Of a DNA stretch of 64,000 nucleotides, positions 18,169-25,657 are shown one piece after another. Where the stretch lies: assembly GCA_026391805.1 (NCBI GenBank), contig JAPLDJ010000015.1, positions 372,001-436,000 of the forward strand, read 5' to 3'. The position numbers and the translations under genes are program-made. Numbering within the stretch: the first letter of the stretch is position 1; each line of letters opens with the position of its first letter. The notes beneath the pieces were generated by a model. That model was not told where the DNA came from. It did not search any database and was given only the letters and a program-made list of their open reading frames with translations. This DNA is from Bacteroidota bacterium (GTDB lineage Bacteria > Bacteroidota > Bacteroidia > Bacteroidales > FEN-979).

Positions 18169-18513
18169 CTATTTCTTCTTTGACTCCTTATTCTTCTGGA
18201 GTAGTGCAAGATCATCAAGGGTAATATCCATTGCCATCATTTTTTGGAACACTTCAAGTTTTGAGCTATCTGCTTCTTTAAGAGCCTTCATAGTGTCTTT
18301 AGTTTCCAATTCCTTTTTCATCTTCTCACAATAAGACAAAGGGATAAAAACATATTTGCGTCTTTTTTCCACACCCTCTACCGTTCCCCGAATAATTCGC
18401 TGGTGAAGAACACTTCTATCCCCACCAACAAAATCCAATGCTTCTGGAAAAATCAAGTACGGCTTGCCATTAATAGTGACTATTAAAGGATCAATATTTT
18501 CCTTTTCTTTCAT
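18169..18513 (-). CDS. Small unknown protein, possible DNA-binding helix
   Basis: A 114-residue, charged protein. The first half reads as a short beta hairpin (TINGKPYLIFPEALDF) and then a helical unit DRSVLHQRIIRGTVEGVEKRRKYVFIPL, which resembles the way excisionase/MerR-like wHTH proteins present a helix followed by a beta wing. The C-terminal half is a coiled, Lys-rich helix. I do not recognise a family. It ends 25 bases from a strong terminator. It could be a small regulator of the element. Confidence 0.6.
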   Translation of the reverse strand: MKEKENIDPLIVTINGKPYLIFPEALDFVGGDRSVLHQRIIRGTVEGVEKRRKYVFIPLSYCEKMKKELETKDTMKALKEADSSKLEVFQKMMAMDITLDDLALLQKNKESKKK

Positions 18514-18751
18514 GAGTTATGTTTAATGTTTACAATGATGCAAATATATCACGAATGTACGAATAAAAAAAATATTTTGATAAAAAGGTTGCAAAAATCA
18601 ATATAAAATTTGTAATATGTTGTATATTAATCTATTAAAATTATTCTTTCATTCGAGACAAAGGGATTTATCCAGATATCTTTATTCAGTATTATATTGT
18701 ACCTTAATATTTCGTAATTCGTAAAGCATATTAAAACCAATGATGGAAAAA

Positions 18752-18848
18752 TATAATACAAGCATAATACGGCACAATAGAAACATGTAGTGCTAAAATA
18801 ACGAAGTGGTTGGGGGCAAAACTGGAATATGAACTCAATAGTTGGAAC
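18752..18848 (+). pseudogene. Decayed copy of the small ORF at 18997
   Basis: About 97 bases align with 18999-19095 at roughly three quarters identity, most differences being A/G transitions. In the frame of the intact copy, this one reads NTSIIRHN and then meets several stops (TAG, TAA, TGA, TAG). It also sits in a more AT-rich context. It is best explained as a tandem duplicate that has lost its frame. Confidence 0.6.
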
Positions 18849-18943
18849 GCTTATTTTTAAAACACTGAATATCAATACATAACAAAGTATTTTCAATAAA
18901 TATCAAAAATAATGTTCCAAAAATTAGATTTTCTCGGGATTTT

Positions 18944-18955
18944 GTTGTACATTTG
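18944..18955 (+). promoter_or_regulatory. TAnnTTTG box before the small ORF
   Basis: TACATTTG at 18948-18955 matches the Bacteroidota -7 element. The small ORF begins 41 bases downstream. The upstream -33 element is not clear. Confidence 0.4.
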
Positions 18956-18996
18956 TATTACGCAATCATCAAAACCATTTAACACCAATTAGCATA

Positions 18997-19191
18997 ATGT
19001 GTAATACAGGCATAATACGGCACAGTGGCAACAGATGTTGCGAAGATAACGGAGCGGTTGGGGACAGAACTGGACATATAAACTCGATAGTTGGAATGCA
19101 TGACCAAATTTACGGAATACAAACCAATAAAAAAAATGGAGCAGCAGGTGATTTCACATCAATTGAATCAATCAGTTCTTTAGTAAGATAA
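18997..19191 (+). CDS. Small unknown protein (64 aa)
   Basis: A 64-residue ORF opening MCNTGIIRHSGNRCC with three Cys in the first 15 residues, then a Gly/Asp/Asn-rich tail. It has a promoter-like box upstream and an A-rich leader typical of Bacteroidota starts. Evidence that it is a gene is indirect: the neighbouring duplicate (18752-18848) is riddled with stops while this copy is open. It could equally be a structured RNA, since the repeat covers only the first half of the ORF. Function unknown. Confidence 0.4.
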   Translation: MCNTGIIRHSGNRCCEDNGAVGDRTGHINSIVGMHDQIYGIQTNKKNGAAGDFTSIESISSLVR

Positions 19192-19225
19192 ACGCTGAAT
19201 AATTATAAACCAAAAACATATAACT

Positions 19226-19522
19226 ATGGAAACAACAATTGAAATTTTGGACAACCAGACCGAGAGGGAGGTTTCCTGCCAGAGTAAGATCAACAAGAAC
19301 AATGATGCCAGAGAAAAACGCAAATCGGCAAGACTTAAAATCCTGTACAAGGAAAGGTTCAACGTTGCCAAAGCCATAAAAGAGCGAGAGAGGTTTGGGA
19401 AAAACGATGACCAAACCCGCAAACTCTATGCTCAGCTAATCAAAATCGAAAAGAAAATTTCCCTTGTCAATTCAAGTAGAGTGCCAACCTTAAAAACTAA
19501 CATTTCAATTATAAACAATTAA
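19226..19522 (+). CDS. Small basic unknown protein
   Basis: A 98-residue protein rich in Lys, Arg and Glu. It is almost entirely helical by composition (KINKNNDAREKRKSARLK, then AKAIKERERFGKND). It may be a coiled-coil or nucleic-acid-associated protein. It lies 12 bases before the ADP-ribosyltransferase-like gene and probably shares its transcript. No family recognised. Confidence 0.65.
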   Translation: METTIEILDNQTEREVSCQSKINKNNDAREKRKSARLKILYKERFNVAKAIKERERFGKNDDQTRKLYAQLIKIEKKISLVNSSRVPTLKTNISIINN

Positions 19523-19534
19523 AACCTAACTCTT

Positions 19535-20062
19535 ATGAAAACAAAAATTAAGAATTCAAGCATCAGATTGGCTAACCAATCTCTAAGCAAAAAAGAAATC
19601 GATCATCTCCTATTTGGATTTGGAGTCGATACAACGAACCGTCTGGGCGTATTCCTTGCTATAGCCATGAGACTCATGGGTGCAAATTACTGGTACGCCT
19701 TGGGTCTTGCCATTAATTGTTGTGAAACATTGTACCGCTGGAAGAAAGACCTGAAAAAAGCCCTCCAAAACAAGACCCATCAAGGGCGTGAACACATGAT
19801 GACCAAAGAAGAAAGAGCCGTGTTTGCTAAATTACCCGATGAGATTACCATTTATAGAGGTATGACAATGAACGAATTCAATTCTGGTGATTTTGGCGTT
19901 GCATGGTCTTTGGATAAAAAGTATGCGGAATTCTTCGCCTATGAATTCTTCAGATACTTCAGTATTGCTGGAATTGAGAAGACTGTTCATCAATTGACTG
20001 TCAAGAAGGAAGATGTCATCGCCTACTTTGAGCGTGAGGATACTATTATTTATGTTCAATGA
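19535..20062 (+). CDS. ADP-ribosyltransferase-like phage protein
   Basis: A 175-residue protein. The C-terminal half has the pattern of a group of small phage-encoded proteins with an ADP-ribosyltransferase-like fold: ITIYRGM (Arg108-Gly109, the first-strand Arg), GVAWSLDKKYAEFFA (Ser125, the central S-T-S-like strand and following helix), and VIAYFEREDTIIYV (acidic ERED at 166-169, where the catalytic Glu is expected). The N-terminal 90 residues are helical. ART enzymes transfer ADP-ribose from NAD+ to proteins or nucleic acids. The final acidic motif is not a perfect ExE, so activity is uncertain. It sits directly upstream of the phage protein pair. Confidence 0.6.
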   Translation: MKTKIKNSSIRLANQSLSKKEIDHLLFGFGVDTTNRLGVFLAIAMRLMGANYWYALGLAINCCETLYRWKKDLKKALQNKTHQGREHMMTKEERAVFAKLPDEITIYRGMTMNEFNSGDFGVAWSLDKKYAEFFAYEFFRYFSIAGIEKTVHQLTVKKEDVIAYFEREDTIIYVQ

Positions 20063-20092
20063 CACCAACCAGCAGTATTCAAATGGTGAAAT

Positions 20093-20120
20093 GGAACAGG
20101 GGAAAAAGCTCCCCTGTTCC
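20093..20120 (+). terminator. Strong 10-bp hairpin after the ART-like gene
   Basis: GGAACAGGGG (20093-20102) pairs perfectly with CCCCTGTTCC (20111-20120) around AAAAAGCT. No T-run follows, so it may be an attenuator, processing site or protein-binding hairpin rather than a simple terminator. Confidence 0.55.
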
Positions 20121-20242
20121 CGACATCATAAACAAAATAAACTTCCATTGAGACATAAACTATTAACAATAATCATTAACCAAAAACTTCAACTCAGGCG
20201 AGCCAGCAGCCATAAAAAATCCGAAAGGCATCGGTGAAACAA

Positions 20243-20836
20243 ATGAAAAAAGAAACTCAGATTCCCGAACTGAAAATTCAAATTGAACAATTTCGAGTAC
20301 GTGGAACCGCTCCATTAATTGTACACAAGTTCTCGGAAAAGGCTATTAAAATGATTGAAGCCAAGCAAGCAAAGAAATCTAAAGAGCGTCCTGAGCGCAA
20401 TCCTCAACAGGAAATGCTCGATACAATGTATTTCTTTCCCGATAAAAAACGCAGCGGTTTTCCTGCTGTAGGGTTCAAGGCTGCAATGGTTCGTGGTGCC
20501 AAATCACTGGATTTTGTTATGAAGGATATCATGGGTCATATTTTCGTGATCGGTGATCATGGAACTGATCTCGTTGAAATTCACGGTCTGCCAGAACTTA
20601 GAACCGATATGGTTCGGGTTGGTATGGGTGCAGCCGATATCCGCTACCGTGCGATGTATCCTGAATGGGAAGCTAATCTTACCATTAAATTCAACTCCAG
20701 TGTCATCTCCACTGAGCAGATTGCTCAAATAATCCAGAGTGCTGGTTTTTCATGTGGTGTCGGTGAATGGAGACCAGAGAAATCAAAGACTGGCAACTTC
20801 GGAACTTTCGAATTAACTGATCCTTCGGAGGACTAA
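20243..20836 (+). CDS. Conserved phage protein of the GVGEWRP type
   Basis: A 197-residue protein resembling a widespread but unnamed phage family. The N-terminus has the 'APLIVHKFSEKA' segment and a Lys-rich stretch. The middle has FPAVGFKAAMVRGAKSLD, then MVRVGMGAADIRYR. The C-terminus has the diagnostic GVGEWRPEKSKTGNFGTFEL. In phages this protein is regularly followed by a partner like the next gene here. The shape (RAMP/Cas7-like beta sheet with a Gly-rich end) suggests nucleic-acid binding, but that is inference. ATG at 20243 preferred over GTG at 20234. Confidence 0.75.
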   Translation: MKKETQIPELKIQIEQFRVRGTAPLIVHKFSEKAIKMIEAKQAKKSKERPERNPQQEMLDTMYFFPDKKRSGFPAVGFKAAMVRGAKSLDFVMKDIMGHIFVIGDHGTDLVEIHGLPELRTDMVRVGMGAADIRYRAMYPEWEANLTIKFNSSVISTEQIAQIIQSAGFSCGVGEWRPEKSKTGNFGTFELTDPSED

Positions 20837-20839
20837 GCC

Positions 20840-21364
20840 ATGAGGTACGAATATAAGTATATAGGAACCGTATTCCCTGTTCCCGCACAGATTGTTGGTG
20901 AGGAACTACAAAAGATAAAGGATGAAAATGGTGGAGTTTTAACTGCTAAAGCTGTATTAGAAATCGCCAAAGACCCCACCAATATACTTCATAAATGCTG
21001 CGACTTCGATGATGTTGAGGGCTCTGCTGAGAAACATTGGCTCCACCAGATCAATCTATTAATTTCCTCAGTCCAGTTGATCAAAGTGAAAGTAAATATT
21101 ATGAAAAGAGCTCCAGAGAAAACCGAAGTACATGCATTCTATAGCAGACAGCTCATTTCTTCTGACGGTAAATCCTCTTCTCGTGTCTTTGTGAGCCATG
21201 AGGACGTGAAAGAAAATTGCTTCCTTGAAGAAAATTTCCGAAAGATTTGCAAACATCTTGAACTATTTATTTTAACGGCTGAGGAAGTTGGTTTGGATGA
21301 CGAACTCAAACACGAAATTCAAGAAGTCAAACAAATTCTACAAAAAATCAACAAGAAAAAATGA
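20840..21364 (+). CDS. Conserved phage partner protein (SPLH/WDD-like type)
   Basis: A 174-residue protein that begins 3 bases after the preceding stop. The segment GGVLTAKAVLEIAKDPTNILHKCCDFDDVEGSAEKHWLHQINLLISSVQ matches the layout of the phage family usually paired with the GVGEWRP protein (long-helix, 'P-x-x-LH-x-x-F/W-x-D-D', then a Leu/Ile-rich helix). The C-terminal half is a predicted long helix (EVGLDDELKHEIQEVKQ). Together with the upstream gene it forms a two-gene module of unknown role. The pentanucleotide tract starts within a few bases of its stop. Confidence 0.7.
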   Translation: MRYEYKYIGTVFPVPAQIVGEELQKIKDENGGVLTAKAVLEIAKDPTNILHKCCDFDDVEGSAEKHWLHQINLLISSVQLIKVKVNIMKRAPEKTEVHAFYSRQLISSDGKSSSRVFVSHEDVKENCFLEENFRKICKHLELFILTAEEVGLDDELKHEIQEVKQILQKINKKK

Positions 21365-21374
21365 AGTCTTGTCA

Positions 21375-21553
21375 GGCTCGGTTTAGTGCGGTGAAGTATG
21401 TGGTAAGGTGCGGTAAGGTGAGGTAAGGTGCGGCACGGTGGGGGAAGGTGAGGTAAGGTAAGGTATGGCTGGTAGGATATGGCTCGGCAAGTAAGGGTTT
21501 GGTAAGGTTGGGTGTGGTATGATATGGTGAGATATGGTTTGGCTGGTTTGGAT
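21375..21553. repeat. GGNNN pentanucleotide tract
   Basis: GG recurs every 5 bases on the + strand with three variable bases between. Fourteen consecutive units run from 21402 to 21471 (GGTAA, GGTGC, GGTAA, GGTGA, and so on). Flanking units keep mostly 5- or 10-base spacing with a few slips, out to 21553. The variable bases are not a repeated word, so this is periodicity of GG rather than a simple microsatellite. No ORF in it looks real. The strand is strongly purine/T-biased, with almost no C. Confidence 0.9.
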
Positions 21554-21644
21554 ACCAATATGATTATACAATGCGTGCAATGATGAAAGCACCAAAATAG
21601 ATAAAGGACAAATACAAAGAACAAAATTGTAACGCTACAGAGAA

Positions 21645-21914
21645 ATGAAAAAAGAGAAAATCAAATATTACAAGTACATCGGCAACTCACAAGGTGCTTA
21701 TGTATATGGACAGGTCTATACGGTTCAAAAAAGCGATTTACCTGATATAGTTGGTGCTATTTTTAAGAATAAATACGACCCGATATTTGAGCTTTTTGAA
21801 GCAGACGGAACGTGCATAGAGAGAGTTAATCCCAATGATCTGTGTTCAAACTTGGTCATGATATCAAAAGAAGAGTACGATAAGATAGTGATTACCCTAA
21901 GATTTGACCTATAA
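21645..21914 (+). CDS. Small unknown protein
   Basis: An 89-residue protein opening KKEKIKYYKYIGNSQGAYVYGQVYTV, a small beta-rich unit of SH3-like character seen in many phage cargo proteins. The tail ends in EEYDKIVITLRFDL, and the same C-terminal '-FDL' ending occurs in the protein at 22559. No family recognised. It is the first gene after the GGNNN tract. Confidence 0.65.
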   Translation: MKKEKIKYYKYIGNSQGAYVYGQVYTVQKSDLPDIVGAIFKNKYDPIFELFEADGTCIERVNPNDLCSNLVMISKEEYDKIVITLRFDL

Positions 21915-21928
21915 ACCAAAAAAGCATT

Positions 21929-22414
21929 ATGAAGAAACCCACTAATAAGAAAACCAGCGTAATCTTCTCATATATGGTTTATGCCCATTTAAAGGTTGTG
22001 GGTCAAAAGCAAAGTCATGTGAGCAATTTTTCATCCGATGATGAATTTGTTGATCCAAATCCGATTGTAGCAAGGCAGCGAGCCTTTAACCATGTACATA
22101 TTCTGAATTTTAAACTGCTGGAGGCATCATTTAACGGAGTAATCAATCTTGCAAGTTTTCAAAAAGCCCAATCTCAGGGATTTATGAACTACAGTGCTTT
22201 CTCATTTGATATTACCTTTCTGGTATCAGACAAGTCAGGAAACATATTACATGAAGAGCCCATCACTAATGGTGAAGGTGAAGATACTGCGATTCAGGGA
22301 TTGGAAGAAGAATATGATTATTATAAAAATTACGGATACGACACAGGAGAACTAATGGAACTGGACGGTGGCGAAGTAATCCTTTTGACTGATTCCCAGT
22401 TTATCTATGAATAA
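21929..22414 (+). CDS. Unknown protein
   Basis: A 161-residue acidic protein, 14 bases after the previous gene and so probably co-transcribed. The middle (LLEASFNGVINLASFQKAQSQGFMNYSAFSFDITFLVSD) is beta-rich and the C-terminal third is Glu/Asp/Tyr-rich. No signal peptide and no known motif. It could be an anti-restriction or immunity-type acidic protein, but nothing in the sequence proves that. Confidence 0.6.
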   Translation: MKKPTNKKTSVIFSYMVYAHLKVVGQKQSHVSNFSSDDEFVDPNPIVARQRAFNHVHILNFKLLEASFNGVINLASFQKAQSQGFMNYSAFSFDITFLVSDKSGNILHEEPITNGEGEDTAIQGLEEEYDYYKNYGYDTGELMELDGGEVILLTDSQFIYE

Positions 22415-22558
22415 TTTTCGTTACAGATAAAAAGAAAATGCACAATGAAAATACTATCTTATTCCCGTAGGCAGGATGCGCCAAGTAGCACAACTGCCAT
22501 GAAAGACTTTTCTTGAGGGACTCAGGAACAACTTATAAACAACTTTAAATCAATTATC

Positions 22559-23128
22559 ATGAAACCAAAAACAACAACCTCAGAAAGATCGAAACTCACA
22601 TGGGGGTTTTATAAAGCAAAAGAGAATATTTACGCTAATCGTTACGGTCACTTACTTTTACTGGCTGGTACCATAATTCCTATATTTTGCAGGGATGGGG
22701 AAGCCTCAATTACTTATTATGATCGTGGAGTAAAAGTGCCTGACTCGACTCAGAGCTATGGCTTTCGCTGGAACTCAGAAAGGTGGACAATGAGGATATG
22801 TAAATTTAATGAGCTTTTCGAAAAAGTCACATCACCTGTTACTTTCATTTTTACACAATTTGAAGAAAAAATTATGATGTTTAAGTTTAAAGCCCATGAA
22901 CCGTATCAGTATGACGGACTTTTTAAAAGCCTGATCACAAAAAAATCACCATATAAAAAAGCGGAAGCCTTACTGGGAGAAGAGATAGACACGATAGAAT
23001 TTTTTTCAACATGGCTCTTTCACCTCAGAATAAATGAAATGACCTATACTATCATCGAAGAAAAACAGGTGCCTGAACACATAAAAAAATTTAATGTTAA
23101 GCAATCGACAGATCGCTTCGACCTATAA
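22559..23128 (+). CDS. Unknown protein
   Basis: A 189-residue mixed alpha/beta protein with many aromatic residues (YANRYGHLLLLAGTIIPIF, YGFRWNSERWTMRICKFNELF). No membrane segment and no recognised motif. The gene follows a 144-base gap with no clear terminator and converges on the deiminase gene (24 bases between stops). Confidence 0.6.
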   Translation: MKPKTTTSERSKLTWGFYKAKENIYANRYGHLLLLAGTIIPIFCRDGEASITYYDRGVKVPDSTQSYGFRWNSERWTMRICKFNELFEKVTSPVTFIFTQFEEKIMMFKFKAHEPYQYDGLFKSLITKKSPYKKAEALLGEEIDTIEFFSTWLFHLRINEMTYTIIEEKQVPEHIKKFNVKQSTDRFDL

Positions 23129-23152
23129 AAATAAAAATCATGAATACTCTTG

Positions 23153-23995
23153 CTAATCCAGTATCTCCCAGCTAACACAGTTCAAACAACCTCCTCTATT
23201 GCTTATCTCCTTACATGGAACGGTTACAATATTTTCCGCACCGAAAATCTCTCCGAACCGTTCAATAGCTTTCTCATCATTCTTTTTATCGTCAAAAGTG
23301 GGTAGGAAAACCTTATTCCCGACCTTTAAATAGTTGATATAGCAACCTGTAGCTGGTTGATTATAGGAATGTGATTCAACTGGGCAATAGGGCACCAGTA
23401 AAATATCCAATCCTGCTCCCGACAGTGCCCCATAGAATTTTTCCATGAATCGTTTATTCGATCCTGCCTTCGAATAGTCATTTACCAGAACTGTTTTTTC
23501 ATCAAACCATCTAACCATCCCATCCGAATGCCCAGTATAATCATCAGGTTCATTGGGAATTATGATCACTCTCTCAACCCGTAGTGTATTGGTGAGGATT
23601 TCAAGCAGCTTATCCTTGGGAATCTTATTATCATCAAAGACCCGTTCCGTAATTATTGCCGTATCATGTGCCATGATAATGTTCCCGCCATCCAGAAATA
23701 TCCTTTTGACTTTGTATTCGGGAATAATTGGAGTGATCCCAAGTTCTTCACAGATCGAAGCGGGATCGGTAATTCGGGGATCATTTTTGTTTTCATAATA
23801 GTCGTGGGTTAAGTTAAACTGAACGAATTGGTCTTTGCCGACCTGAACAGGCATGTAGTCACGGCACCAAATGTCGTTGGTATTGTTTAGAAACTTATAA
23901 CCAATACTCCAATTAATTAACTCCTTTTGTAGAATTGATAATAGCTGATCATAAGCCTTATCTTTAAGAATCGATGAAAAATAAACGACAGACAT
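23153..23995 (-). CDS. Agmatine deiminase / peptidylarginine deiminase family protein
   Basis: A 280-residue member of the guanidino-group-modifying pentein fold. Family hallmarks are present: NDIWCRDYMPV (residues 40-50, substrate-binding Asp/Arg), LDGGN (101-105), GHSDGMVRW with catalytic His156, and a C-terminal GGCLNC with the nucleophilic Cys273. Agmatine deiminases make N-carbamoylputrescine; other members act on peptidyl-arginine or free arginine. It is shorter than typical AguA (about 350 aa). It has no signal peptide, so a cytoplasmic small-molecule or intracellular protein target is likely. It is unusual cargo for a phage-like region. Confidence 0.85.
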   Translation of the reverse strand: MSVVYFSSILKDKAYDQLLSILQKELINWSIGYKFLNNTNDIWCRDYMPVQVGKDQFVQFNLTHDYYENKNDPRITDPASICEELGITPIIPEYKVKRIFLDGGNIIMAHDTAIITERVFDDNKIPKDKLLEILTNTLRVERVIIIPNEPDDYTGHSDGMVRWFDEKTVLVNDYSKAGSNKRFMEKFYGALSGAGLDILLVPYCPVESHSYNQPATGCYINYLKVGNKVFLPTFDDKKNDEKAIERFGEIFGAENIVTVPCKEISNRGGCLNCVSWEILD

Positions 23996-24004
23996 GATCG
24001 CAAC

Positions 24005-24817
24005 TCATTTTAAAATTTCCCATGTAAATAATCCATTAATAGCCTCCTTGTCAAGAACTTTGGTTTCGAAAGCCTTTTTTGCAACCTTAGTTTTTTCCTT
24101 GAATTTGTTCTTTGGACAGATGTCGGTAATGAATCGGTATTGTCTTGAAATAAAATCATCTGCATCTGAGTCTTTAATTATGAGACCTACACGTGTTGAT
24201 GATAAAATGATATCAATCTCATTTGATGATTCTTCTATTTGAATTTTGATTTGTAAAGCCTCATTTGAAATTTTAGTATTTCCATCAGACAATTCCTTCA
24301 GAACATTCCAACATCCATTGATATAGCGTTCATTCTTAATATCCCAAAGTCCCCGAATTAATATCCCACCATAGATATTTGCGTCTGAGTTTCCAAAGGT
24401 CAAGTCAACGCCTGAGCCATGTTTGAACCACTTTCCAGAGGTCAATTGCATGGGTTTTCTATAGATATAAATGTCTTTGTGAAATGTTGAAAAAAAGTAA
24501 AATTCGATTTCGGTAAAGCGATAGCTATGTCCTCCATCCTTTAAGATAGTATAATTTGCAAATAACTTTTTTGCTATCCGAAAAAATTCTTGATGAAGAT
24601 CACTTGATTTCCCTTCGATTTTTAATAGGCTAATTAAAGATTGAGGCATATTTTGTATCCTCTCCTCATTCTTTTCTCTCTCGATTTTTAATTGTTCCTC
24701 ATATGCCTTTATTTTCTTCCATGCTTTTTCAATAGAGATGTCCAAGATTCTATCATCTTCTTCAGTAATATCTGGCTCCTCTACACCAATCCTTTTAGGT
24801 TTATTTTCTTTATTCAT
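24005..24817 (-). CDS. Unknown protein with conserved HKD/GVDLTFGN-like core
   Basis: A 270-residue protein. Residues about 20-60 are a charged coiled coil (AWKKIKAYEEQLKIEREKNEERI). The core reads FRIAKKLFANYTILKDGGHSYRFTEIEFYFF, then FHKDIYIYRKPMQL, then GSGVDLTFGNSDANIYGGILIRGLWD. I recall the core pattern from hypothetical proteins of Bacteroidota but cannot name a family. It is followed within 10 bases by the deiminase gene in the same direction, so the two are probably an operon. Confidence 0.65.
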   Translation of the reverse strand: MNKENKPKRIGVEEPDITEEDDRILDISIEKAWKKIKAYEEQLKIEREKNEERIQNMPQSLISLLKIEGKSSDLHQEFFRIAKKLFANYTILKDGGHSYRFTEIEFYFFSTFHKDIYIYRKPMQLTSGKWFKHGSGVDLTFGNSDANIYGGILIRGLWDIKNERYINGCWNVLKELSDGNTKISNEALQIKIQIEESSNEIDIILSSTRVGLIIKDSDADDFISRQYRFITDICPKNKFKEKTKVAKKAFETKVLDKEAINGLFTWEILK

Positions 24818-25657
24818 AATAATTTTATTAAATGATTAAATATCAGTCAATTAATAATGCAAATGTAGAGAAGTGAAACGGAATTAACAAACTTTATAAA
24901 ATCAAAATCCCTATTAATATTATATTTCCGAAGATTGATGCTTGGAATGGCTTGTCAACAGAGAGATGCAGGTGTTCAAAAAAGTTTGGATTTATAAATT
25001 TCGCAAAATTTTTTACCAAAAAAAATTTCAGATTTTCGAAATCGATATTTTCGAAATGGGTAGGATTCCAAGATCATGATATCACCCTTTTTTATAGAGG
25101 AGGGGGTACCTCCTGAGGCTTTTCATCGCCTATAACTACCATTCTTAAATATTCCCAATATCCTGTAATTCCGATGTTTAGAAATGAAGCTAAGTTCTAT
25201 TGGACTGATTTTCAAATAATCAGATCATTCTAAAACAAAACTGTTAAGAATTATTAGCTTGCCAGATTATGAGCCTGATTCAAAATGGCTTGAACGTAGG
25301 TCAATTGCCAATGACTTATTGAACATCGGGATCGCATTGAACCCGAAGGTTTCGAAGTGAACTGGCAAGGTTTAATAAACAAAAGGAGAATATTCAGTGA
25401 ACTTTCTATTTCCTTCTTTGTCTATCTCCGAATATCGAAAACACATTCAATTCCATCCATATATCACTTCTGTTAAACGATCTCAGGTCACAGGAGTCCT
25501 ACATTGAGTATAAAAGAAAACGCAGGAGAAGGCGTTAAAATGCCTATTCTGACTTCCGATCCCCCGAATGAAATAATTTACACAGTTTACTTCTCTATCT
25601 CTTTTCTTTAGAAGGCGCAATATGATACTAAATATCCCCAGCAGGGGTATTATATCA
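24818..25657. other. Non-coding AT-rich region between two leftward genes
   Basis: About 840 bases with no convincing gene. It contains a poly-A/poly-T palindromic patch with TTTCGAAATCGATATTTTCGAAA (about 25035-25057), one TCCTGAGGCTT site (25111-25121) directly after GGAGGGGGTACC, and a short open stretch (about 25259-25361) reading LPDYEPDSKWLERRS before a stop, possibly a gene relic. The palindromic patch could be a replication or regulatory site next to the primase-like gene; this is inference. Confidence 0.45.
25111..25121 (+). repeat. TCCTGAGGCTT site, copy 1
   Basis: Exact 11-mer shared with 26991-27001 and 48894-48904, all intergenic and in the same orientation. Confidence 0.6.

Noticed and set aside
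18752-19095. Template/variable repeat pair of a diversity-generating retroelement
   Set aside because: Differences between the repeats are mixed A/G, C/T and others in both directions and not confined to adenines of one copy. No reverse transcriptase is in the window.
20243-21364. CRISPR-Cas effector (Cas7/Cas5-like pair)
   Set aside because: A Cas7-like fold is conceivable, but no cas1, cas2, cas6, large subunit or array is present, and the pair matches phage genes better.
21375-21640. CRISPR array or antisense protein gene in the GG-rich tract
   Set aside because: There is no constant repeat with unique spacers. The period is only 5 bases. The leftward ORF through it is a low-complexity Pro/His/Thr/Leu translation of the repeat.
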